Notes: generated by a model not told the origin, from the letters alone. A stretch of DNA of 64,000 bases from Synanceia verrucosa (GCA_029721515.1 CM056550.1:11887431-11951430); one strand, 5' to 3'. Counted from the first letter of the stretch, positions 48,180-60,185 are shown. Translations and numbers: made by a program.

Positions 48180-48852
48180 ACACTACATACACCCCACCAA
48201 CATAATTTTTACCTCAAAACATTGGAAATCTTGTCCTGGTTGTAGCAATGTGTCTCTCATGTCTCTGAGGTTTACAGTTTTGGCTCCAGACCCTTAATTA
48301 GGGCAGCACCTGCAAAAATCCCTCCATAGGGTCCAATGTTAATTTTCAGAGGAAAAGGCGTGAGAAAGCAGAGAAACTTCTTGTGTTTAACCTGCCACTG
48401 TCGGCCTTCTGAGTGGGCTAGAGACATAAAATTTACACCACTGCGATCATTGCAAGCTCCTGTCTTCTCTCGTCCAAACCCCAAAGGCCTACGCCTTATG
48501 GTTTTTGATTCATTCAGAGGAGTTCGACAGGTCCAACTCAGCTTGAAATCAGTGGCAAGCAGTGAGAGCCAGTGTGGGAGACAGCAGGGGCGTGCCTCGA
48601 TTTTTTCATAGGGGTGCCCCATGGGGTGTCGAAGCCATGCAGGGGTGGACAGCAGAATTAGGTGATGTGCATGCATCTGCTCACATGCAAAAATCTAAAC
48701 TCTACTATTTCCAGTTTTTTTGTTTGTTTTTTTTGATGAGAAGTAATTTGTCAGCTTATAATCAGTGGCAGACTGAGTAAATGGCTGTTGGTGCGTGTCA
48801 GGTGGAGGATCCATATAGGATTAACTGCTCTAAATCAGACTCGTTTTTCAAA
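48180..48852. mobile_element. Fold-back family, single arm
   Basis: It matches 7620-8280 of the complete element: GCAGAGAAAC at 48367, GGAGACAGCAGGGGCGTG near 48576, and GGATTAACTGCTC near 48820. It lies just before the third OB-family locus. Confidence 0.65.
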
Positions 48853-49189
48853 ATAAGTAGTGATCATCTTAGTTGAAACTCTACATAGACTCCCATGTTG
48901 TGTCAATGTCAGGCTATAAAACAGTGTGAAAGGTTCACAGGGCCTCCTATTGTGCCGGCCAGCAACATCATGACTTCATGAATACTTTATGATCAGGATA
49001 ATGAACTGTTTGTACTAAAGGAAGTCCTTGTTTTCTCCAGCTGTTCATCCCAATTATCCAACAGCTCTATAATACTATAACATATGTTTGTCTCTTTATT
49101 TTTCTCAAAAACCGTTGGCATGCCAACTGCCCCATATCAGAGGCTCCCCCCAATAAAAGTACTCTTTAAAAGAGAGTACCACCGTGAAG
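48853..49189 (+). repeat. Direct repeat 1 with OB-family exon 1 start fragment
   Basis: These 337 bases are almost identical to 50066-50407. They contain the end of the family's upstream region and the first part of exon 1 (GMPTAPYQRLPPIKV in one frame, from about 49106). After GTGAAG at 49189 the sequence jumps to an upstream-region copy. Confidence 0.85.
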
Positions 49190-50065
49190 TCAGGTAGCTT
49201 AGCGGTTTAGCCACTTTACAGGGTTAACGCTAACGTTAGTTAACACTACCGATCTGTTAACGTCAACTGCAGTTAACATCACGGCTGTCCAAGTGTCATA
49301 TAAGCTAATATAAGTTACCATAGTTCACATACGGTCATCAAGGGCACTTCACGGGGGACGTGACGTCACCACGCAAGCATCACCACGAGCCCAGCAGCTG
49401 CATATGCACTACATTACACTGCACTGTCACCTTCAGACTGAAGTCAGCTTTGAAAACATCCGCGCAGTTAAATAATGATAACATTAAGAACTATGAAAAT
49501 GCATTGGTGCATTAAATTAAAACAGTGTACAATCATGTGCACGTCTTACCTGCGTGTTTCCTCACTCCACTCACTCCACCTTCATCGCTGCTCGCACACC
49601 TACTGCCGTTCATCACTACCTGAATCCTGTAGTCTTCTCCGGTCGCATATGCGCATGCGCAGCTATCGACAAAGATTGGACAAAAAGAAGATAGCTCACT
49701 CCTCTGCTGTTTCAGTTATCAGCCCCAGTAAAACTAATGTGTTCAACTCATCCAGACTGTTATTGATTGAAACTTTTTTAATTAAGTTTTCACATCTGCT
49801 GGAGCCACTGTGATGACGTGTACAACGCAGCTTAGCTCTGTAACTTGCAATGAACTGGAACAACACAATAATATTTAAATTTAAAACTGTGACATGTTCT
49901 ACACTGTATGTGACCGAAGGCTGATTAATGTCAATACACACATTATAAACAGCAAATATATCATCAGGCTTGATTCACAAGATGTTGAAACTTGGTTAAA
50001 AAGGCTTCATAATATTCTGAGTTAAACACATTATTTTTTATACCAGGGCTCATGATGGAAACTAC
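49190..50065 (+). promoter_or_regulatory. Upstream region of OB-family locus C
   Basis: It matches 9945-10560, including the CRE palindrome TGACGTCA at 49361-49368 and the minus-strand GTAAGACGTG donor-like site near 49540. Because it lies between the two direct repeats, it looks shuffled by a local duplication. Confidence 0.4.
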
Positions 50066-50407
50066 ATAAGTAGTGATCATCTTAGTTGAAACTCTACATA
50101 GACTCCCATGTTGTGTCAATGTCAGGCTATAAAACAGTGTGAAAGGTGCACAGGGCCTCCTATTGTGCCGGAGCCAGCAACATCATGACTTCATGAATAC
50201 TTTATGATCAGGATAATGAAGTGTTTAGTGTACTAAAGGAAGTCCTTGTTTTCTCCAGCTGTTCATCCCAATTATCCAACAGCTCTATAATACTATAACA
50301 TATGTTTGTCTCTTTATTTTTCTCAAAAACCGTTGGCATGCCAACTGCCCCATATCAGAGGCTCCCCCCAATAAAAGTACTCTTTAAAAGAGAGTACCAC
50401 CGTGAAG
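50066..50407 (+). repeat. Direct repeat 2
   Basis: This is the second copy of 48853-49189, with two or three small indels. It leads into the remainder of exon 1 of locus C. Confidence 0.85.
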
Positions 50408-51734
50408 GACTGGCAGTTTTCAGAGAGCGATGTAAAGGCCCTCTCATCCTACAAAAACACAACTGCAGCAGTCAGCGATGGCACATCCATCAGAAAGATA
50501 TGAGCACCTTGCTGCCCAGGTCAGAGAGAGCAGCAGCTATTTGATTAAAAATTATGCACTTGCCCACAAAGGATTGTACAAATCCATCCTGTCCCGCTGG
50601 GACACTACAATATATAAGTGTGCATCAGTGACTGTACCCTCGCACATGGAGGCCGAAGCGAAAGCCCTCATCCACCCACCATCAAAAATGATGACCATCG
50701 TGGACGTGAAACCAGGGATAGATCACCTGGTTACAATCCAGGGATTCATCAGCAGGGTACATTTCTATAGGAGAACATTGCTTAGAATTTAGTTGCTCCA
50801 CAAAGTCATGCCTGTCCTGCTTTTGAACATTGTATGACATTTTCTAAAAACTTTGTCTTTTGTCACATTTAGTGCATGAACATCACCAAGCACACCACAC
50901 CGGGGAACATGGCTGCGCCTCTGAGGCAAATCTCTGTAAAGGAAGTAAGGAACTGCTAAATGATGTGTTTGTTTCACATATGAAGCTCATTTGTCACGCT
51001 GTTTAAGTAATGATTCACACTACGTGGAGAAAATGCACATTTTGCATAAATTAAGAGTTTTATAATTTGACCAGGGAGTTTGTTCCTCAGTGTAACAGTC
51101 AGTAAACACTGCTCATGCACTCTGCGTTATTATTGCAGAATGAAGGGGAGGTCATAGTTTCAGTCTGGAGAGAGGTGAACTTAACAGTGACTCCCCTGTA
51201 GGATGGGATGAGTGTTCAGATGACCCACCTGAGGGTGGCGAACTCTGCCTCCGAAGGGCTAACCCTCCATACTACGGTACACACAGATACTGGTGAGTGT
51301 ATGACGAACATATTTTATTATTGTCTTGATAGCCACTTTATTATTCATATATTACTGATTGTCACATAAGCAAGTCCATGCAGCAATAAACTGAATGTGT
51401 TTATGTCCTACAGTTTGGAGATATTGATGCTGTTTTCAGCATGGAGGGCATCCGTCTGGATGGTAATAAAGTGGAGGTGCTTGACAGCGCATACACCAGA
51501 CATGTGATCCCACTGCATGTGTGGGAAAAAACACTAACAGTGCCACCCACATTCATGGGCAAGATAAGGGTGATTTAGCATGGAGGCCTGGTACGTGAGG
51601 TCCAAGAGGTCCAGGAGGACCAGGAAGTCGGGGACCCCCAGGACCCCCTGGACCATCAGGACCCCCTGGACCAGCAGGACCCCCAGGACCCCCTGGACTC
51701 CAGCGATCCTCTTTACAATGAGGTCATGCTGTAA
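50323..51734 (+). pseudogene. OB-fold family, locus C, four exons, dead
   Basis: Exons are about 50323-50756, 50873-50944, 51139-51292 and 51414-51734, with the same splice layout as 26344-27631. The start ATG and its acceptor are deleted. Exon 1 has frame breaks near 50380 and 50500 but otherwise reads VKALSSYKNTTAAVSDGTS, then SYLIKNYALAHKG and HLVTIQGFIS. Exon 3 has an in-frame TAG after NLTVTPL and is two bases short. Exon 4 has a TAG before the tail. The tail is longer than in the other copy, with QDPLD-type acidic repeats, and would end NEVML. Loss of frame at several points makes it a pseudogene. Confidence 0.65.
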
Positions 51735-52049
51735 AAAGTTTGTTTCATTTGTTTTGTTCTGTGTTGTTTTTAATTGTTAATTGTTACAAGTCATTCAATT
51801 GTTCAAAAATGTTGTTTGTTTTAAATGTTTAAAGTAATAAAATGAATAACATCAAACATTCAGTTTATTACTGCATGATGTAGAATGAATACTCTGGAGC
51901 AGATTTAATCATAAATTATTAATTAATATCAAACTATTTATTTATAACCAATAACTCTGAAGTCATTAATTATAAACCAAGAATTGTCATAAAAGGTGAA
52001 GGACAGTAGTGACACTCAGCTTCAGGTATGATTCAGTATTACACTCTTA
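51735..52049. other. Intergenic, AT-rich
   Basis: This is the 3' flank of locus C. AATAAAATG at about 51838 may have been its poly(A) signal. Nothing else was recognised. Confidence 0.4.
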
Positions 52050-52960
52050 ATAGTAGAAATTATCAGGGCGCCACTCAATTTTGCTAAAACAGGGAAAACT
52101 TGTGAATTTGACATTAATTAATAGAGTCTCTTAATCTCAGGGTGCTACAGAGTTCTTGACCTAGTGTACAGTGATTCAATTACTTTATATACACACACAA
52201 ATCAAATAACCAAGTTCTTTATAAATGAGATGTTTATTTGACAAACTATAACCAGACTACTACTGTCACAGAAAATAACTAATAATAAATGATTAGTCTG
52301 ACAAACTAAATGACCAGATTACTAACAGAAAATAATAGAATAGAAAATATAAAATAACGGAATGCAGGAAGATTGATGGATGAATAAATGGTATTAATTC
52401 AATGTGACCATTATAGAATGAATGATTAAAAAAAAGTAAAGATGGATGAACAAATGATTAATTATTTCAGTGTGACCAGTTAGATTCAGTGATTGATGTC
52501 TATGAACCACATTAAGAGTTGTACTGTTGTTAACAACACTTAATTCAGGGTTTGTGCTCCGTTCAGCATTTGAGAGTTGAAGAGTTTAATATTATGAATA
52601 TAAGTTTTAGTGTTTTATTATTCAGTATGATTAAGTTCTCTAGATAAACTCTAAATTTGGCCAGTTAATTTAGTATCTAATCATCAAACTCTTTAATAAG
52701 TGAAGATGTACAGTAGGTGTATCATATCACTGCTCGTAGATAGATGGAAGGTGTTGAGCAGTGAGGAGTGGCTGCAGGTTCTGTCTGGACCTCGGGTGCT
52801 TGGATCTGCTGGATCCCATGGAGGCGACTTCGGCTTGAGTCGCTTCATCGCCGGTCTCTCTCTCTCTCTGACATCAGTGGTCATCTTTGGAAATCTGTGG
52901 ACATCTCTGGACAGCTTTGGTTGACATGACTCGGCATGAATTGTTTCCATGTCAATCTGT
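52050..52960 (+). mobile_element. Third copy of LTR-like long repeat, 5' part
   Basis: It matches 1335-2600 with several deletions, including CAGGGCGCCACTC near 52065 and CTGCAGGTTCTGTCTGGA near 52772. It is more diverged than the two arm copies. A (TG)n tract follows at 52999-53038. Confidence 0.5.
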
Positions 52961-53005
52961 CAGTCTCTGAGGAGCGAGTCATTGTACCCTTCAACAACTG
53001 TGTGT

Positions 53006-53039
<34 letters not shown>

Positions 53040-53139
53040 CTTGTAGTCCTTCGATGTTTCTGAGGTATGAATTTTCCCAGTATTGTGGATCCTTGGCTCA
53101 AAGAAGAACCCCAGTGCTCCTTTGATGTTTTTTCCTCTT

Positions 53140-53927
53140 GTGTTACATAGACATAAAATTTACAGCTCTGCTATCATCGCGAGCTCCTGCCGCCTCTTGT
53201 CCAAACCCCAAAGCCGTACTCCTTACGGTTTTTGATTCATTCAGAGGAGTTTGACAGGTCCAGCTCAGCTTGAAATCAGTGGCAGGCAGTGAGAGCCAGT
53301 GTGGGAGACAGAGCAGGGGCGTGCCTAGACTTTTTCATAGGGGTGCCCCACGGGGTGTCGAAGTCAATGCAGGGGTGGACAGCAGAATTAGGTGATGTGC
53401 ATGCACCTCCATGAATATAGCATCATTCACATCCAAAAATCTAAGCTCTACTCTTTACAGTTTTTTTTTAACGAGAGGTAATTCGACAGGTCAGCTTATA
53501 ATCAGTGGCAGAGTGTGAATGGATGTTGATGCGTGTCAGGTGGGGGATCCACATAGGATTAACTGCTCTGAATCAGACTCATTTTTCAAAATAAAGCCCC
53601 AAACTCCAGAGGGGTAGCTGTTTCCTCACAGGAAGCTGTGGCTATGACTGTCCTTTCAAAATAAGCCCCGAACTCTGATTTAATCTTCACAGCGAAGCAC
53701 AAAGTGCATGCTTCGGTGTGTGCGTTTGCAACATGAATCTTGGACAGGCACACATTTAATGTGGATGGTAGACACACCAGGGGCGAGTCTAAACTTTTTC
53801 ATAGGGGTGGCCCTGGCCCAAGGGGTGTTGAAATTATGGGTGGCCAGCAGAATTAGGTGATATTCATGCACCTCCATCAACACAGCATCACTGTGTGATT
53901 GATGACATTATCAATCTCACACACAGA
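53140..53927. mobile_element. Fold-back family, one arm plus centre
   Basis: It matches about 7870-8560 of the complete element: GGAGACAGAGCAGGGGCGTG at 53305-53324, GGATCCACATAGG near 53545, and a second hAT-like end CAGGGGCGAG at 53779. It ends in the CA-rich tract that also forms the centre of other copies. Confidence 0.65.
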
Positions 53928-54072
53928 TACACACCCACGCATACACACCCACATACACACACACACACACACACGCACACACACGCATACACACCCACAT
54001 ACACACACCCACACATGCACACACCTACATACACACACCCACACACACCCACGCATACACGCACACACACAG
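53928..54072. repeat. CA-rich minisatellite
   Basis: This is an irregular mix of CACACCCA, CATACACA and CACGCATA sub-units, the reverse complement of the pattern at 37118-37308. Confidence 0.92.
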
Positions 54073-54690
54073 TGCAGCTAGGACCAGCTGGTCTGAGCGG
54101 CAGAGACGACAGAGCGTTAAATCTGTCAGTGCATTTATAAGTGTGAAACTAATATTAGTTATTGTTACAAGTATTAAATAAGCATAAACATGGTGAAATG
54201 ATTACAATAAATCATCATTTTGATCTGCCCTGTTTAGGAACACTGCTGCCTTCCGCCGTTGTACAGGGCTGGCTCTGACAAGTGTCAGTTTTTACCCAGA
54301 ACTTCCTGTGTTAAGTTCAAAATAAAAGCCCCCGGTGTTTGTCAGTTTATAGAATCCCGTTTGTTAAGGCTTTTATTTTGACATAATAAAAGTATAAGAA
54401 TAAAATCCCAGTGTAGCTTGGCTGGCTTGATGTGGTATGACTGTCATTGATATATTATCTATGTTAACACTGTTCATGATAGTCATTGATGTGACTGTAA
54501 ATTGATCAATTGTCTCCTCCTCTACCAATACTGCAGAGCATAATAGGAGGAAGAACGAAAACTGACTGATGTCTGAGTTCAACCTTTAGCTCTTTATAGA
54601 CTTTGCTGACATTTTATTTGTGAGATATAATGAGTTTATAGAGTGATCTTGCTGTTTTTCAACATTATAGTTGTGAAGTAGAAACCAGAG
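54073..54690. other. Intergenic, no gene seen
   Basis: A short ATAAAAGCCCC phrase at 54324 and a second AGGCTTTTATTTTG at 54367 are fold-back family relics. The rest is unassigned. Confidence 0.4.
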
Positions 54691-55246
54691 CAGTGGATTA
54701 AACAGAGTGGCGACACTCCCACAGGCATACGCTGTACAGCCCGGCGGACCCCACTTCCGGGTTATGGAACTCTCAATAGTTCCAACATGGCCGCCTGTCA
54801 CGTCAGACGGCGTTCACTTCTATGGCCACAAGGCAAGCACTCACCGAGGTAAAATGATAAAATATCAACCAGTTTAATGGCAATACGTGTGTTATTGATA
54901 TCGAGGGGACCCCTTTATATGTAAAAATGTATGTCCCAAATGTAATTACGTTTTTTTTTAGTCAGGAATTGGGATCGATTTTTTTATTTTCTATTTTATT
55001 TTTTTATATTTTTATGATAATAGCTGCCTGCATTTGACATATGATTTTATTAAATGTGTTTATATGTAATGTTTTGTATGTATCTGTGATTGTTCAATAG
55101 CATTGGTGGTAACAGTCAACTCTCACTCTATTGATATTAAATCATACAATATACATGCATACACGTTATTGATGACAAACACGTCTGGTTTTACAATATC
55201 AGTTTATTTTGAGCCTTGTCATAATTTTTTGATTTTTTTTTCTTGT

Positions 55247-55303
<57 letters not shown>

Positions 55304-55790
55304 GTTGTGACATTCATTTAAATTGCCCACATAAAATCTCTGAATGAAAACCATAATTTATCATCATTGTCCAATCTCAGAAAGTGTTTGAGAATAGCCT
55401 CATGTTGCTAAATAAGAGATCACTTTGCATCAGGTTACGATATAGTTCCTTATTCTACAGTTAGTGAAGCTAGCAAAGTTTTCCCTCCAAAAACACAACC
55501 AGACAAACTTGTCATATTTCACTTTTATTTGTCATACAGGCACTCAATATACGCAAGTGACTTTGACGTGTACACAGTAATCTAATAAGAGTTGCAAATG
55601 TTGACTTATTATGGTTAATTTTAATATTTACCTCTTAAATGTGCACTCACTGCAGTCTGTCCCGTTGAAGAGCATGGACAGTGCAGGCTACGCTTGGAAC
55701 TATTGAGGGGTACATGAACCACGTGACCGCTCCGGCAGCGAGATCTGAAGTTGTCGCCACTCTGTTTAATCCACTGCTCTGCATCGACCC
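54683..55790. repeat. Inverted repeat pair with about 0.9 kb between
   Basis: AGCAGTGGATTAAACAGAG and neighbouring text at 54691-54790 are matched in reverse at about 55696-55782, with a CTCAATAGTTCC stretch also shared. The interior is AT-rich, has a (CA)n tract at 55250-55300 and no coding frame. It may be a diverged DNA transposon or a local inverted duplication. Confidence 0.55.
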
Positions 55791-55839
55791 AAGAACAAGG
55801 ACAAAGCAGCCGCATAAACCCCTGTATATTATATTGATG

Positions 55840-56480
55840 AGACTGAGGTGGAGAGGGTGAAAACCTTCAAGGTTCTTGGCACCAACATCAGCGAGGACCT
55901 CACCTGGTCTCACAATACCCAAAAATCCTCAGCTGCTTCTACAGATGCACTATCGAGAGTGTCCTTACAGCCTCTATCATGAGCTGGTACGGAAACTGCT
56001 CAGCACAAGACAGGAAGGCACTCCAGCGGGTGATCAGGACTTCACAGCACATTGCTGAAGCAGCGTTCCCCTCACTGCAAGATATTTACAAAACCAGAGT
56101 CCTACGAAGAACACACAACCTCATCAGAGACAACAGACACCCACAACACTCACTCTTCACACTGCAACCATCAGGCAGACGTTACAGGAGTTTGAAGTCC
56201 AGGACCACAAGGCTGACAAACAGCTTCTATCCACAGGCCATCAGGCTTCTCAATGAATCACTCACACTCACACTCGCCACACGTAACACATGCACATCTT
56301 CATAACATTGAACACTGTATTGTTGGTATTGTATTGTTGCTTTTAATTGTTTAGTGTTGTTTTTATTACTATTGTTTCTCCTGTTCTTATTTATTCTCAT
56401 GTGTCATCTTTTTTTTAGGGAGAATGAACAGAATAAGAATTTCACTGTGTAGTATAACTGTATCTGTTTTGCTGTGCATA
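55840..56480 (+). mobile_element. L2-like LINE 3' end
   Basis: Translation in changing frames gives VERVKTFKVLGTNISEDLTW, a deletion at about 55913, then FYRCTIESVL, SWYGNCSAQDRKALQRVIR and LQDIYKTRVLRRTHNL. It ends SGRRYRSLKSRTTRLTNSF. This is the C-terminal part of an L2-type LINE reverse transcriptase. A 3' tail with AATAAAAC at 56483 follows. It is dead. Confidence 0.78.
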
Positions 56481-56834
56481 TGAGAATAAAACTTTTGAAC
56501 TCTTATATCTGCACCACATTCCTGAACGAAATATATTCTCTGCTCAATAATGATAACCGCTCACTCTCAGCATTTCTCCTGGGCTCAATCACATTCCCTC
56601 TCTCTCTCCTCTTCTTCTGTGCTCACTCAGCACAGCTCACCGTTATGCCCATAGTGCCACATCAACCAACCAATCAGGTGGCAGAAGAAGGTTGATTCTG
56701 AGTGTCTGTTTTGTCTCCAATCATATAACTTATGATTATGACATGATTGTTGTCTTTGGAACTTCAGAATTCAGAGATGGAACTTCCGGAATTCTGAGAT
56801 ACTGAGATTGCAGACATACTGAGTCTATTTGCCA
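56481..56834. other. Non-coding between two LINE fragments
   Basis: The short palindromic phrase GGAACTTC/CGGAATTC lies near 56758-56800. No gene is supported. Confidence 0.35.
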
Positions 56835-57165
56835 TATGCAGAAATTTTCTGATGATAGTGTTCTTATCGTTCTTATCAATAAGGTTGACGACTTGGCCTA
56901 TAAAAGGGAGATTGATTTCTTTTCCCGTTATTGTGATGCCAATTTTCTACAGATTAATGTTGATTAAACTAAAGAGTTAGTTATCAACTTCAGTAAGAAT
57001 AAGGCGAGTGTCTCGTCTGTCATCATCAAGGGGCAGGAGGTAGAAATAGTTCAGTTTCATAAGTACCTTGGTGTTTACCTTGACAGTAAGCTGGATTGGA
57101 AGAAGAATGCTGACTCTGTGTTAAATAAAGCCCAAACATTTCTGAAAAGATCACAATAGGAACTA
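56835..57165 (+). mobile_element. LINE reverse transcriptase palm fragment
   Basis: One frame reads FSDDSVLIVLINKVDDLAYK (F-x-DD catalytic box), then FLQINVD, a stop, TKELVINFSKNKASVSS and FHKYLGVYLDSKLDWKKN, ending at TAG in 57158-57160. This is the palm/thumb junction of a non-LTR reverse transcriptase. It belongs to a different copy from 55840-56480, because the residues overlap. Confidence 0.75.
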
Positions 57166-57654
57166 TTTCTCTGAACTCTTCCTGTGATCCTTCTTAAAAC
57201 TTCACTATGAAAAATAAAGATTTTAGGTGAGATTTTATCTTTTCATACAGAGAAGATCCAGGAATGCTGTGTTGTGTGTGTTTCAAAAATGACTCATTAA
57301 TGACTAGGACTCACCACGATGGAGCTGAAACATGTTTGTCGACTCCCCCAACTATCAACAAATTCAGTTAAAATGCAAATACATGCACCTTGACACCTGC
57401 CACAGTCAATGTTCAGCATATTGACACAAACATTGCTTGTAGTTTGCTTGCTTCAACTTTTTTCAGAGTTTTTCAGTGCTTACATTATATTATATTATAT
57501 GATGGGCAGCACAATGAGGACATGAAGACATGAACGCTCCCTCACCAGCAGCTTCCTATCAGGGATAATCCAACGGTTACACATTCATGGTAACGATTCC
57601 GAACAAGATCTATTGTTTTGATAGTTTCAGTCGTTTGTTTTTTGTTCCAACAGG

Positions 57655-57770
57655 AGTATAAGTATCTGGACTCTCTACCAGTCAGTTAGAACTGAAGAAG
57701 CCTCTTGGATGAGAGGTGAGACGTCTTCAACAAACCTCAAGCAAGTCCAGTTGACTCTTTTTTTTAACAT
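57655..57770. repeat. Dispersed repeat with GAAGAAGCCTCTTGG motif
   Basis: The sequence CTGAAGAAGCCTCTTGG followed by GATGAGAGGTGAGACGTC recurs in many fish and amphibian genomes as I recall, perhaps from Penelope-like elements. A hammerhead-like core would need CTGATGA, which is not present here. Confidence 0.4.
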
Positions 57771-58465
57771 TTGATGAAAAAGATTTTCATAGCAGAGGAG
57801 CAGACCAAGCCCTTCATCCTAAATCTAAGCAGACAGCATTCATGTGGATGCTGATTAATGATGGGAAGTTTGTCTCTTTTCAGAGAGCCAACTCGAAATG
57901 CATCTCTATGTTCATGTTTACTCACATTACTGAAACAAGTAAAACTCATTTTATTTCTGTCTGTACTGTTTATATCTGTTATAAAAGCTAGCAAGATAAC
58001 ATAACTGTGTGAAGTATCACATTTGCACCACATTTACATGTTTATATATATATATATATATATAGGTTTAAGTTTATATGTCATGCATCAAATCACTAAC
58101 ATCCACTGATCAGGTATAATATTCTGACCACTGACAGGTGAAGTGAATAACACTGATGATCTCTTCATCATCACAAAATATTCCAACATGGTCAGCAAAT
58201 TACAGGTAGCCTTCAGGTCAGATCCCACAGGGTGTAATTATTTCTGTGACTTCCTGTATCCTCTCTGAAAGCTGCACTTCTTTTTCAGTCTTCATCTTTT
58301 CTTCAGCAGGTGCTCACTGATGGAGTGCTGCACACTTTAACAGGTTTTCTGAGCTGCAAATGAAATGATCGTATGAAACACATCAATGCTGGGATAAACT
58401 CTTTGAGTGCCATACACACGTTTGTACATCATTTAAAATCCAACGCTGGAGTGCCACTGACATAT
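57771..58465. other. Intergenic, (TA)n tract, no gene
   Basis: A (TA)n run lies at 58041-58064. Nothing else was recognised. Confidence 0.4.
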
Positions 58466-58469
58466 AATA

Positions 58470-58680
58470 AAAGGTGTTGCGTTTGTGTAGTGCTTTTCCA
58501 CTCTACCGACAGCTCAAAGTGCTTTACACTATATTTCCCCATTCACACACACATATTCATACACTGATGCCAGAGGCTGCCATGTAAGGCACCAGCAGCT
58601 CATCAGGAGCAATTTGGGGTTCAGTATCTTTCTTGTAGCCACAGCATGTATCAAAGTGTTTTTTTCTGCAGGTGGCATAA
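58470..58680. repeat. Dispersed teleost repeat
   Basis: The text CAAAGTGCTTTACACTA, then CATTCACACACACA, then GATGCCAGAGGCTGCCATG is a very common fish interspersed repeat. I do not know its class with certainty. Confidence 0.5.
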
Positions 58681-59195
58681 AAGGGCACTCTCATACAGTG
58701 AGTAATGTTTAATGAGTAATGTGTGAGTAATGTTTGGGCTTCTGGGATCTGTAGTCAAAACATACAGAGACAGTATACGCCACAGAGATCAAAGCAGGAA
58801 GTGGAGATGATCACTTTAGAGAGCAAAACTAATAGAATCTGGACAAAAAGTGGTGATTTTGGTAAAAGTGGCCTCTACTCTGATAAAACAAGAATGGAAC
58901 AAGGTGAAAACATTTTTTTAACTATTCAGTGTTTTCATAGTCATAGCACAAAATATCCTGTGGGTTTAAAAAAAAATTCAAAATGGATGAAAATGGCTGG
59001 CACAAGGCACTTTTTCTAAAGCAGGTGGCACCCCATGAGTTAATCTTGAAAGTGTACAGGTAGCTCAAGCTGAGTCAAATTGAAAATGGCCATCTACTTT
59101 TTCAAATTTGTTCCCTGTTACAGAAAACCTCTCCTTTTCTTTATTTCTTTCAAAATTACACAGAGGGTGGAGGATCAGGCCTGGGGTGAAGTTAA

Positions 59196-59390
59196 CATAT
59201 AAGGATAATATTTGCTGTAATTACTTTTTATTTGCCTTTGCTCACTCATTTCTTGATTACCTTAGCATAGTTAAGTTATGGATGAGTGCTAATTGTCCTG
59301 TTTGGAGGGAGCTCCTCCACAGTCACTTACACTATAAGGATAATATTTGCTGTACTTTTTCATTTGTCTTTGCTCACTCACTGTTCTGTT
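59196..59390. repeat. Short direct duplication
   Basis: TATAAGGATAATATTTGCTG and about 35 following bases occur at 59198 and again at 59333. No gene is associated. Confidence 0.75.
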
Positions 59391-59949
59391 CTATGTTTGA
59401 TCATTTAGATCACATGTACTCAGAGCATCAGGTCTGACTATATAACTGAAGAGCTGCAAATGTATCCCGTCTGTGTTTTCTCTGTGTTGTGTTCAAAATA
59501 AACTCCAGGATTCCACACATTGACTTTTACTGTAGTGAAAGATCAAGAATTTAAGGATGACTGATGTGTATCAGGTTCTCTCCAAGCTCGAGGGTCAAAG
59601 CAGGAACTAGCCTTTTTCTTTTGCATATTACCACAATAATCCAACTGATATAAAAATAATAATAAAAAAAAACAATTCAACTTTTCAACAGATCTGTTAA
59701 AAACATGTTCTCTCATCTGACGTTATCCCACATTAATGCTTTGTGTTCTCCACTTAAAATCATCACCTGTATCTTACCCAGATATAGCAGTGCTATTTTC
59801 TGATTGACTGATGTGTGGCAGTATGTTATTTTTGATTGGCTGAAGTGTGCCAAGCTCCCTTTGAGCCCACCCAGGGACAATGGTTTATGTCTGTAAATTA
59901 ACCAGGTAATGTCATGTAAATAAGGGTGTTTTTAAGGGTGTTTGTCCCT

Positions 59950-60185
59950 TTCAGCCCTTCAAACGAACTGAGACCAATGACTCAGCATTGTTTGCGCATA
60001 CAACATGTGAACACAACAACCGTACTCAGGCCCCTTTGAAGTGAACCATGGTGGTTTCAGTGCGGTTCATCTCATCTGTGCGTTGTGAACACAAAGCGCA
60101 CTGGGTTCTCTTCACCTTTTTCACTGGATTGTAACCTCCTTCGCTTGCCGTAGATTTGTCACATGACTGTAGCCAGACAAACTCA
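59950..60185. repeat. Dispersed repeat, inverted partner at 19.7 kb
   Basis: The block 60085-60185 is the reverse complement of 19741-19832 (ACAAATCTACAGCAAGCGAA there). The preceding GAACTGAGACCA text is typical of a common fish MITE. Confidence 0.55.

Noticed and set aside
57690..57725. Hammerhead ribozyme core
   Set aside because: GATGAGAGGTGAGAC resembles it, but the required CTGATGA and GAAA core bases are altered.
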